Positions 6,033 to 13,216 of a stretch of 18,203 bases of DNA are shown here, piece by piece. Source of the stretch: an uncultured Prevotella sp. GTDB taxonomy: Bacteria > Bacteroidota > Bacteroidia > Bacteroidales > Bacteroidaceae. The notes under the pieces are model-generated. The model was not told the DNA's origin. It was given only the letters and a program-made list of their open reading frames with translations, and did no database searches. A program made the position numbers and the translations under genes. Where the stretch lies: positions 1 through 18,203 of the forward strand of contig CAAGSA010000016.1 in the NCBI GenBank assembly GCA_900772835.1, given 5' to 3'. Each line of letters starts with the position of its first letter. Position 1 is the first letter of the stretch.

Positions 6033-8027
6033 ATGAAACGATTTAACAGATCCCGATTCGTGAACAGGCTCACGAACTGGTATTTCTCCAAGCGCACGCT
6101 CCCCTTCTGGTGCATCATCTTCATCGACAGCGCCGCTATAGTTGCAGCAGGGATGATTTCCACCTATATGACAGATGGAGGCATTCCATTATCGTCCAAC
6201 TTCTGGGGCTGCCTGCTCACATACGTATGCTCGCTGCCACTGTTCACTGTGGGAATGCGACTCTTCCGCACCTATTCGGGCATAATCCGCTTCTCCTCGT
6301 TCACCGACCTCATACGTGTCGCCGGCGCTCTGCTGTCCGGCTTCGCGTTGAACTGCCTGCTGCTGCTCGCCCTGCCCGATGGCACGGCACACGGTGTAAC
6401 GCCGCGCTCACTGGCAATCATGCTCATCGTGGCAACGATAGTGATGTGGGCTATACGTGTAGTGGTGAAGTATCTCTACGACTCAACGTTCTCCGAGGAG
6501 GGCGGAACACGCGTATTCATTCTTGGAACAAGACAAAGCGGCATCTCGATCGCCAAGAGTATGCGCAACGAGCATCCCTCGCACTACGTGCTTAAAGGCT
6601 TTGCCACACCAGACCCCAATATGGTAGGCAAATTCCTGCTCGGATGCAGCGTGTACCATTACGATGCGGCACTCGTGGCAGAGATGAAACGCCGCGACGT
6701 GGGAGCACTCTTCGTCAGCCCCTTGATGACCGACATATTCCTTGACAACCAGGAGATGATCGACCGTCTGACACAGGCTGGCATCAAGATAATGATGATG
6801 CCCAAAGCGCAGGAGTGGGACGGAAAGTCAAACATACGCCACCAGATGATGCGCGAGGTAGACATTGACGACCTGCTGCCGCGCGAGAAGATAGAAGTGG
6901 ACATGGAGGCTATCGGCGGGCTTCTGCGCGGCAAGACAATCCTCATCACGGGTGCTGCCGGCAGCATTGGTTCGGAGATGGTCAAGCAGATTGCCGTATA
7001 CAGCCCGGCACGCCTCATCCTCGTCGACGAGGCTGAGACACCGATGCACAACGTGCGACTGTATATGAACAAGAACCATCCTGACATTCCATGCGACACT
7101 ATTGTGACGAGCATAACAAACGCACGCCGTATGGAGCGTCTATTCTCGGATTCACGTCCCGACTACGTGTTCCACGCTGCCGCATACAAGCACGTGCCTA
7201 TGATGGAGGACAACCCGTCGGAGGCAGTGCAGAACAATGTCTACGGCACACGCGTCATCGCCGATATGGCGGTGAAATACGGCACGCGCAAGTTCGTGAT
7301 GATATCCACAGATAAGGCGGTGAACCCGACAAACGTGATGGGATGCTCGAAGCGCATCTGTGAGATATACTGCCAGTCGCTGAACCGCGCCATTGCCGAC
7401 GGCACACTCGCATCCGTGGCACCCGACCTGGCATCAGTGACCCAACCCGTAACACAATTCGTCACTACACGCTTCGGCAACGTGCTCGGATCCAACGGCT
7501 CCGTTATCCCTATCTTCCGCAAACAGATAGCTATGGGAGGACCGCTCACAGTGACGCATCCCGACATCATCCGCTTCTTCATGCTCATCCCAGAGGCTTG
7601 TAAGCTCGTACTTGAGGCTGGCACAATGGGAAAGGGCGGCGAGATATTCGTGTTCGATATGGGTAAACCTGTACGCATCGCCGATTTGGCTAAGCGCATG
7701 ATAGCCCTATCGGGAGTCAGCGGAATAGATATAAAGTACGTCGGACTGCGCGACGGCGAAAAGCTCTATGAGGAAGTTCTCAACGACAAGGAGGCAACAC
7801 TGCCGACACGTCATCCAAAGATAATGGTTGCAAAAGTGCGCGAGTACCCCTACGCCAAGGCGCGCCGCAACGAGGAAGAACTGTACGATCTCTCATTCAC
7901 ATACGACGATATGGCTATTGTGGCCAAGATGAAGGATATCGTACCTGAATACCGCTCACAGCATTCCAAATACAGTGTGCTCGACAAGCAACCGGAAGAC
8001 GGGAATGAGAAACCGATAAAAGAATAA
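6033..8027 (+). CDS. Membrane-anchored nucleoside-diphosphate-sugar 4,6-dehydratase/epimerase (CapD/WbpM-like)
   Basis: This 664-residue protein has the layout of the long CapD/WbpM/PglF family, whose members convert UDP-GlcNAc to a 4-keto-6-deoxy intermediate for QuiNAc, FucNAc or bacillosamine sugars. About four hydrophobic segments lie in residues 24-145 and anchor it in the inner membrane. A first Rossmann-like domain follows (VFILGTRQSG from 161). The catalytic extended-SDR domain comes next, with the nucleotide-binding motif TGAAGSIG at 306-313, AAAYKHVPMMEDNP, STDKA at 425-429, and Met436-xxx-Lys440 in place of the usual Tyr-xxx-Lys, as in WbpM-type dehydratases. RDGEKLYEE near the C-terminus is a family signature. 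It follows glmS by 81 nt on the same strand and begins the polysaccharide-specific part of the cluster. The exact product is not deducible from sequence alone. Confidence 0.9.
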   Translation: MKRFNRSRFVNRLTNWYFSKRTLPFWCIIFIDSAAIVAAGMISTYMTDGGIPLSSNFWGCLLTYVCSLPLFTVGMRLFRTYSGIIRFSSFTDLIRVAGALLSGFALNCLLLLALPDGTAHGVTPRSLAIMLIVATIVMWAIRVVVKYLYDSTFSEEGGTRVFILGTRQSGISIAKSMRNEHPSHYVLKGFATPDPNMVGKFLLGCSVYHYDAALVAEMKRRDVGALFVSPLMTDIFLDNQEMIDRLTQAGIKIMMMPKAQEWDGKSNIRHQMMREVDIDDLLPREKIEVDMEAIGGLLRGKTILITGAAGSIGSEMVKQIAVYSPARLILVDEAETPMHNVRLYMNKNHPDIPCDTIVTSITNARRMERLFSDSRPDYVFHAAAYKHVPMMEDNPSEAVQNNVYGTRVIADMAVKYGTRKFVMISTDKAVNPTNVMGCSKRICEIYCQSLNRAIADGTLASVAPDLASVTQPVTQFVTTRFGNVLGSNGSVIPIFRKQIAMGGPLTVTHPDIIRFFMLIPEACKLVLEAGTMGKGGEIFVFDMGKPVRIADLAKRMIALSGVSGIDIKYVGLRDGEKLYEEVLNDKEATLPTRHPKIMVAKVREYPYAKARRNEEELYDLSFTYDDMAIVAKMKDIVPEYRSQHSKYSVLDKQPEDGNEKPIKE

Positions 8028-8110
8028 ATACAACAATAAAAAATAAAAACAACAAGGACAACAGCCGAGGAGAGTTTCCGCGACTGCAGTTCTCCGCTTA
8101 AGACTACATT

Positions 8111-9265
8111 ATGGAAAACTACCGTTACCACATACGTTCCCCCTATCGTGTGTGCCCCATCGGCGCACACGTAGACCACCAGCACGGCATCGTGACTGGA
8201 TTCGCCATCGACAAGGGCGTGGATTTGTTCTTCAACGTGCGCGACGACTCTATGGTCACACTCACATCACTCTCGTTCGACGGCAACGTGTCATTCGACC
8301 TGGCAGGAAGATCCGAAGTGAGAGAAAAACATTGGGGCGACTACGCACGTGGTGCCGTATACGCTCTGAAGAAACGCTTCTGTCTGACACGCGGCATCGA
8401 CGGTGTGGTAAAAGGCTCACTGCCTGTCGGCGGTCTCAGCAGCAGTGCCGCAGTACTCGTGGCATACGTTATGGCGTTCGCTAAGGCAAACGGCATAACC
8501 CTGCAGCCATTCGAGGTAGTGCAGACTGCATCTGAGGCGGAGCGCGAGTACATCGGACTTAACAACGGACTGCTTGACCAGGCGTGCATAGCACTGGGAA
8601 AGAAAGACGGACTGCTATTCCTCGACTGCGACACCAACGAGTGGCGCGTCATCAAGCGCAAGTCAGGGATGCCCGACTTCGAGATAGGCATTTTCTTCTC
8701 TGGACTGACACGCAACCTCGTGAACTCCGACTACAACCTGCGCGTTTCCGAATGCAGGACGGCGGCATGGAATATGCTCGCCTATCAGGGACTGCCACTG
8801 CGCGCTCTCGACAGGACCTACCTACGCGACATACCACGCGAGACGTTCGAAAAAACACGCGACATGATGCCGCTGCGCTTTGCACGCCGAGCCGAGCACT
8901 TCTATTCAGAGTATCGCCGCGTACGACAGGGCGTGACAGCATGGGAGACAGGCAATCTGCAGCTCTTCGGCAAGCTTTCCTTCGACTCATGCGAGTCCTC
9001 AATACGCAACTACGAGTGCGGATCGGCGGAACTCACAAGCATATACAACATCATGCGCCCACTGCCCGGAGTCTACGGCGGACGATTCTCAGGAGCCGGT
9101 TTCAAGGGAGCGGTAATTGCCCTTGTCGACCCAGAATACAAGGAGCAGATAGAAAAGACCCTCACCGAGCAGTATCTCGCTGAATACCCCGAATACAAGG
9201 ACACGTTCCACATATACTGGGTGAAACCCGACGATGGGGCACGCTTCGTGGGCGATACGGAATGA
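8111..9265 (+). CDS. GHMP kinase of the galactokinase family, probably galacturonokinase
   Basis: This 384-residue sugar-1-kinase carries the three GHMP signatures: SPYRVCPIGAHVDHQHG (10-26), LPVGGLSSSAAV (104-115) and GVYGGRFSGAGFKG (320-333). The catalytic Asp is probably D156 in GLLDQ. Automatic pipelines would call it galK. However, the galactokinase signature GRVNLIGEHTDYN is altered: the Glu that contacts the sugar 6-OH in galactokinases is Ala19 here, and D-Y is D-H. The form SPYRxCPxGAHxDHQ is, as I recall it, that of plant galacturonic acid kinase. Other blocks also look like that enzyme (WGDYARGAVYAL, YNLRVSEC, RAEHFYSE, SSIRNYECG). The likely reaction is D-galacturonate + ATP to GalA-1-phosphate. 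The neighbours that make UDP-GlcA and UDP-GalA fit this. The 83 nt upstream show no consensus promoter, so it is probably in the operon. Confidence 0.85.
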   Translation: MENYRYHIRSPYRVCPIGAHVDHQHGIVTGFAIDKGVDLFFNVRDDSMVTLTSLSFDGNVSFDLAGRSEVREKHWGDYARGAVYALKKRFCLTRGIDGVVKGSLPVGGLSSSAAVLVAYVMAFAKANGITLQPFEVVQTASEAEREYIGLNNGLLDQACIALGKKDGLLFLDCDTNEWRVIKRKSGMPDFEIGIFFSGLTRNLVNSDYNLRVSECRTAAWNMLAYQGLPLRALDRTYLRDIPRETFEKTRDMMPLRFARRAEHFYSEYRRVRQGVTAWETGNLQLFGKLSFDSCESSIRNYECGSAELTSIYNIMRPLPGVYGGRFSGAGFKGAVIALVDPEYKEQIEKTLTEQYLAEYPEYKDTFHIYWVKPDDGARFVGDTE

Positions 9266-9312
9266 GAGAGTGCAGGCATCATACTGATATGTCAACCTAA
9301 AAAACAATACAT

Positions 9313-10380
9313 ATGTTAGAAGAAAACATTAGGCTCGAGGGCGCCACGGTCCTCGTCACTGGAGCTGCCGGATTCATCGGCAGTAACCTTGTAAAACGAC
9401 TCCTTCGCGAAGTGGAAGGCATCCGTGTGGTGGGTCTCGACTCAATCACAGACTACTACGACGTAAACATAAAGCACGAACGCCTCAAAGAAATAGAAGC
9501 TATCGGTGGAAACTGGCGCTTCGTCAAGGCGGACATCTCCGAAGGAGAGGCGGTGGACGCCATCTTCAAGGAAGAAAACTTCACAGTCGTGGTGAACCTC
9601 GCCGCACAAGCCGGCGTGCGGTATTCCATCACCAATCCCGACAGCTACATAGCCTCGAACCTCGTAGGCTTCTTCAATATCCTTGAGGCATGCCGCCACC
9701 ACAGCGTGGAACATCTTGTGTATGCTTCCTCCAGTTCCGTGTACGGTTCTAACGCAAAGGTGCCATACTCGACCGACGACAAGGTGGACAACCCCGTATC
9801 ACTCTATGCCGCCACCAAGAAGAGCAATGAGCTGATGGCACATGCCTACTCCAAACTCTACAACATACCCTCCACGGGACTCCGCTTCTTCACCGTCTAC
9901 GGACCGGCAGGCAGACCCGATATGGCATACTTCGGATTCACTAATACACTCCGCCGGGGCGATACAATAAGAATATTCAACCACGGCAAATGTATGCGCG
10001 ATTTCACTTACGTTGACGACATAGTTGAGGGCGTGGTGCGTGTGATGCGCCATGCGCCGGAGAAGAAGGACGGAGAGGACGGGCTTCCACTGCCGCCCTA
10101 CGCGGTATACAATATCGGTAACAGCAGTCCGGAGAATCTGCTCGACTTTGTCACCATACTGCAAGAGGAGCTCATCGCCGCACGAGTGCTACCACAGAAC
10201 TTCGACTTCGAGGCACACAAGGAGCTTGTACCGATGCAGCCGGGCGATGTGCCAGTTACATACGCCGACACCACTCCACTGGAGCGCGACTTCGGGTTTA
10301 AACCACACACACCGCTGCGCGAAGGACTGAGGGCTTTCGCACGGTGGTACGCCAACTACTACGGCACTGTCGCAGAATAA
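9313..10380 (+). CDS. UDP-glucuronate 4-epimerase (NAD-dependent extended SDR)
   Basis: The protein has 355 residues, the usual size. It interconverts UDP-glucuronate and UDP-galacturonate in the cytoplasm. Visible motifs are TGAAGFIG (16-23) for NAD, AAQAGVRYS (97-105), YASSSSVYG (137-145) with the catalytic Ser/Thr region, and the catalytic pair Tyr165-xxx-Lys169 (YAATK). DSITDYYDVNIKHERL after strand two and AAQAGVRYSITNP are the forms seen in GlcA epimerases rather than GalE, where LAALK and SSATVYG are usual. RDFTYVDDIVEGV is another family block. It sits 47 nt after the kinase and 42 nt before the UDP-glucose dehydrogenase that makes its substrate, so a shared transcript is likely. A related hexose epimerase cannot be excluded. 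Confidence 0.88.
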   Translation: MLEENIRLEGATVLVTGAAGFIGSNLVKRLLREVEGIRVVGLDSITDYYDVNIKHERLKEIEAIGGNWRFVKADISEGEAVDAIFKEENFTVVVNLAAQAGVRYSITNPDSYIASNLVGFFNILEACRHHSVEHLVYASSSSVYGSNAKVPYSTDDKVDNPVSLYAATKKSNELMAHAYSKLYNIPSTGLRFFTVYGPAGRPDMAYFGFTNTLRRGDTIRIFNHGKCMRDFTYVDDIVEGVVRVMRHAPEKKDGEDGLPLPPYAVYNIGNSSPENLLDFVTILQEELIAARVLPQNFDFEAHKELVPMQPGDVPVTYADTTPLERDFGFKPHTPLREGLRAFARWYANYYGTVAE

Positions 10381-10422
10381 ATACAGCCAAAAGAAAAAGA
10401 TTATATAAAAGCCCAATATATT

Positions 10423-11844
10423 ATGAGAGAATTCAAAGACCTTAAGATAGCTGTGGCAGGAACCGGCTATGTGGGACTGAGCATTGCAACGCTGCTTGCC
10501 CAGAACCACACCGTCACAGCTGTTGATGTCATCCCCGAGAAGGTGGAGAAAATCAACCGCCGCGAATCGCCAATACAGGATGAGTACATCGAGAAATTCT
10601 TCGCCGAGAAGCAGCTCAACCTCACCGCAACACTCGACGGTGCCGCTGCATACAGCGACGCCGATTTCGTGGTCATAGCCGCGCCGACCAACTACGACCC
10701 TGTGAAGAACTTCTTCGATACCCACCACATCGAGGACGTTATCGACCTCGTACTGAGCGTCAACCCCGATGCCGTGATGGTGATAAAGTCTACAATACCG
10801 GTGGGCTACACACGCTCACTGTATGTAAAATACGCACTGAAGTTCCTCACCGACCCATCATTGAAAGGAAAGAAATTCAACCTGCTGTTCTCACCAGAGT
10901 TCCTGCGCGAGAGCAAGGCTCTCTATGACAACCTCTACCCAAGCCGTGTTATCGTGGGCTACCCCAAGCCACTGCCTACGGACAAGGACAAGACATGGGA
11001 CGAGGAGAATGCTGCCATTGAGGCTATCGGCAACCCCGATGCTGAACGCTTCGCCGAGACATTTGCCAAACTTCTCCTTGAAGGAGCTGAGGGCAGCCCA
11101 TCCGACGGAACGGCAGCAACGATGCATACTGATGCCGCATTCACGTTCCTCGACACACCGTTCAACGACAAGGGCATACCATGTCTGCTTATGGGTATGA
11201 AAGAGGCAGAGGCGGTAAAACTCTTTGCCAACACGTATCTTGCACTGCGTGTCAGCTACTTCAACGAACTCGACACCTATGCTGAGGTAAAAGGTCTCGA
11301 CACCCAGGCTATCATCAGCGGTGTTGGACTTGACCCACGTATCGGCACGCATTACAACAACCCAAGCTTCGGCTACGGCGGCTACTGCCTGCCAAAGGAC
11401 ACCAAGCAGCTCCTCGCCAATTATCGCGACGTGCCACAGAATATGATGTCTGCCATCGTTGAATCGAACCGCACGCGTAAGGACTACATCGCCGACGCCG
11501 TGCTGCGTATGGCCGGATGGTATGCGGAGAACGGACAGTGGGATGCCGGCAAGGAGGGTCCGTGCGTTATCGGTGTCTACCGTCTCACGATGAAGTCAAA
11601 CTCCGACAACTTCCGCCAGTCTGCAATCCAGGGCGTAATGAAGCGCATAAAGGCGAAGGGCGCCGAGGTTATCATCTACGAGCCCACCCTTGAGGACGGA
11701 GCTACATTCTTCGGAAGCAGGGTTGTCAACGACCTCACGAAGTTCAAGACCCAAAGCCAGGCTATCATAGCCAACCGCTACGATGCCGCTCTCGACGACG
11801 TGAAGGAAAAGGTATACACCAGAGACATCTTCAGAAGAGACTAA
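10423..11844 (+). CDS. ugd: UDP-glucose 6-dehydrogenase
   Basis: This enzyme oxidises UDP-glucose to UDP-glucuronate with two NAD+. The N-terminal Rossmann motif is AGTGYVGLS (12-20). Later blocks are [44 protein letters not shown] and the active-site block [18 protein letters not shown] with the nucleophile Cys322. This last block matches the short E. coli-type Ugd. The protein has 473 residues against about 390 in that group. The excess lies mainly in two insertions near 181-205 and 223-251, plus a smaller one near 366-379. These sit beside the substrate-lobe helices, not in the catalytic motifs, so activity should be retained. It is the last gene before the operon terminator and supplies the UDP-GlcA epimerase upstream. 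Confidence 0.93.
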   Translation: MREFKDLKIAVAGTGYVGLSIATLLAQNHTVTAVDVIPEKVEKINRRESPIQDEYIEKFFAEKQLNLTATLDGAAAYSDADFVVIAAPTNYDPVKNFFDTHHIEDVIDLVLSVNPDAVMVIKSTIPVGYTRSLYVKYALKFLTDPSLKGKKFNLLFSPEFLRESKALYDNLYPSRVIVGYPKPLPTDKDKTWDEENAAIEAIGNPDAERFAETFAKLLLEGAEGSPSDGTAATMHTDAAFTFLDTPFNDKGIPCLLMGMKEAEAVKLFANTYLALRVSYFNELDTYAEVKGLDTQAIISGVGLDPRIGTHYNNPSFGYGGYCLPKDTKQLLANYRDVPQNMMSAIVESNRTRKDYIADAVLRMAGWYAENGQWDAGKEGPCVIGVYRLTMKSNSDNFRQSAIQGVMKRIKAKGAEVIIYEPTLEDGATFFGSRVVNDLTKFKTQSQAIIANRYDAALDDVKEKVYTRDIFRRD

Positions 11845-11937
11845 CGGTGAATAACAGATTGAAAATTCAATACACTACCAGATTCCCCGAGATTTAACAA
11901 TATTCCGCCTATTCGAATACTTGGTAAATCAAAATAT

Positions 11938-12012
11938 CTGATTATAAATTGGAATAACCAATCTGATTAGAAGCTGGTATAACCAACCTGATTAGAAATT
12001 GAAATATTTCTG
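11938..12012. repeat. Three tandem degenerate 25-bp units downstream of ugd
   Basis: Units at 11938-11962, 11963-11987 and 11988-12012 each start CTGATTA. The first two continue with an AAATTGG/GAAGCTGG block and end ATAACCAAT/C. The third matches over its first half only. The AT-rich array lies between the ugd stop and the terminator, outside any gene. It may be a short duplication series or a protein-binding array. The rest of the 300-nt gap holds the terminator and the next promoter. Confidence 0.55.
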
Positions 12013-12045
12013 TCGCTAATCCTGCATTAGTTGATCCAGACAGGC

Positions 12046-12093
12046 AAGAACTGCAATGGCTCTGCGAAAAACAAAGCTATTGCAGTTCTTTTT
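12046..12093 (+). terminator. Strong Rho-independent terminator of the polysaccharide operon
   Basis: AGAACTGCAATGGCT (12047-12061) pairs with AGCTATTGCAGTTCT (12075-12089), 15 bp with one G-U pair and a 13-nt loop, followed by a run of T to 12093. Only the plus strand has the U-run. It lies about 200 nt after ugd and just before a new promoter, so it closes the upstream unit. Confidence 0.9.
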
Positions 12094-12116
12094 GTATGCT
12101 GTTTTTTGATGGTTTG

Positions 12117-12148
12117 TTTGCCATAATGAGATATTAATCGTAAGTTTG
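12117..12148 (+). promoter_or_regulatory. Bacteroidetes-type promoter of the nucleotidyltransferase gene
   Basis: TTTG (12117-12120), a 20-bp spacer and TAAGTTTG (12141-12148) match the -33/-7 consensus. Initiation near 12155 leaves about 27 nt before ATG 12182. This shows the gene is transcribed separately from ugd and rules out a TTG start at 12146, which lies inside the -7 box. Confidence 0.8.
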
Positions 12149-12181
12149 CACATTACAAATAAAATAATAAAAACTGATTTT

Positions 12182-12967
12182 ATGAAAAATATTGTTATAG
12201 CAGCCGGATATGCTACCCGATTGGGAGAACTGACACGGAATTTCCCGAAACCTTTGCTGAAAATCGGAGAGAATACGATTCTTGGCAGGATGCTCGATGA
12301 CATCGACAATATCCCGGAAATAGATGAACACATCATTATCACAAACCATAAGTTCGCACATATCTTTGAGGACTGGAAAGATTCTCTTTTGAATGAAGAA
12401 TCATCCTTGCCCCCCCAAGGACACCGTATAACCAAACCGATAACGATTGTGGATGACGGCACTGAAACCAATGAAACCCGCCTGGGTGCTGTGTGCGACT
12501 TGCTGTTTGCGATGGACAAACTGAATATTGATGACGACATCCTGGTTGTGGCAGCCGACAACATCCTGTTCTTCTCTTTCCAGGAGTTTGTCGACTTCGC
12601 AAAGGCTAAGCGCACGAGCTGTATCATGTGCCATGAGCAGCCGAGTGTGGAGAAACTGCAGCGCACCGGGGTAATCGTTGTTGACGAAAACATGAAGGTG
12701 CTGAACATGGAGGAAAAGCCCCAGGTGCCAAAGAGCCATTGGGCTGTTCCACCGTTCTATATATATATGAAAAAAGATCTGGACAAAGTGAGACATTCGG
12801 TTGAGAACGGATGCGGCAAGGATGCACCGGGAAACCTTGCACATTATATGGTGGAACAGGTGGAAATGCACGCCTGGCCTATGAGTGCAGGTCGATTCGA
12901 CATCGGAAGTCTGGACACGTATAAAGAAGCGTGTGAGAGGTTTGGAACATCATCCAACCAGGAATAA
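12182..12967 (+). CDS. Sugar-phosphate nucleotidyltransferase
   Basis: The protein has 261 residues from ATG 12182, chosen because the in-frame extension to 12146 starts upstream of the predicted transcription start. It belongs to the NTP_transferase family (GT-A-like fold), which makes NDP-sugars from sugar-1-phosphates. The N-terminal signature AAGYATRLGELTRNFPKPLLKI (7-28) carries the nucleotide-binding loop with Arg13 and the PKPLL Lys. VVAADN supplies the metal-binding Asp, and MEEKP follows later as in RmlA-like enzymes. No LbH acyltransferase repeat is attached, so it is a stand-alone transferase. The substrate is not readable from sequence. Candidates are a hexose- or heptose-1-phosphate, or the GalA-1-phosphate made by the kinase about 3 kb upstream, which would complete UDP-GalA salvage. 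That last option is speculative. Confidence 0.88.
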   Translation: MKNIVIAAGYATRLGELTRNFPKPLLKIGENTILGRMLDDIDNIPEIDEHIIITNHKFAHIFEDWKDSLLNEESSLPPQGHRITKPITIVDDGTETNETRLGAVCDLLFAMDKLNIDDDILVVAADNILFFSFQEFVDFAKAKRTSCIMCHEQPSVEKLQRTGVIVVDENMKVLNMEEKPQVPKSHWAVPPFYIYMKKDLDKVRHSVENGCGKDAPGNLAHYMVEQVEMHAWPMSAGRFDIGSLDTYKEACERFGTSSNQE

Positions 12968-13156
12968 GGAAAGAACTATCAGAAATTGAAAATCAATAAT
13001 TGGATTTCAATAACACACACACATCAAACGTCCCAATGAACGATTAGGGATAAAAGTGCTGAAAAGATAAATGCATGGATTCAGAAACGATGAGTTCTTC
13101 ACGTTAAGGCTATATGCCATACACGACAAGCGACTACGCATTTAGCGGAAGAATCT

Positions 13157-13204
13157 AAAAAAGGGCTTGGCAGTATCACAACGAACTGCCAAGCCCTTTT
13201 TTTT
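13157..13204. terminator. Bidirectional Rho-independent terminator
   Basis: GGGCTTGGCAGT (13163-13174) pairs perfectly with ACTGCCAAGCCC (13185-13196), with a 10-nt loop, flanked by six A on the left and eight T on the right. Both strands therefore have a stem plus U-run. It serves the convergent nucleotidyltransferase (plus) and the phosphate transporter (minus, stop 13 nt away). The 190 nt to its left hold no gene that I can support. Confidence 0.92.
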
Positions 13205-13216
13205 ATATTATGTGTA

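Noticed and set aside
8066..8096. Hairpin GGAGA/TCTCC before the GHMP kinase gene as a terminator
   Set aside because: The stem is 5 bp with a long loop and no U-run follows.
12146..12181. Upstream TTG start extending the nucleotidyltransferase by 12 residues
   Set aside because: The TTG is part of the -7 box TAAGTTTG, so it would not be on the transcript; MKNIVIAAGYATRL at 12182 is also the normal family N-terminus.
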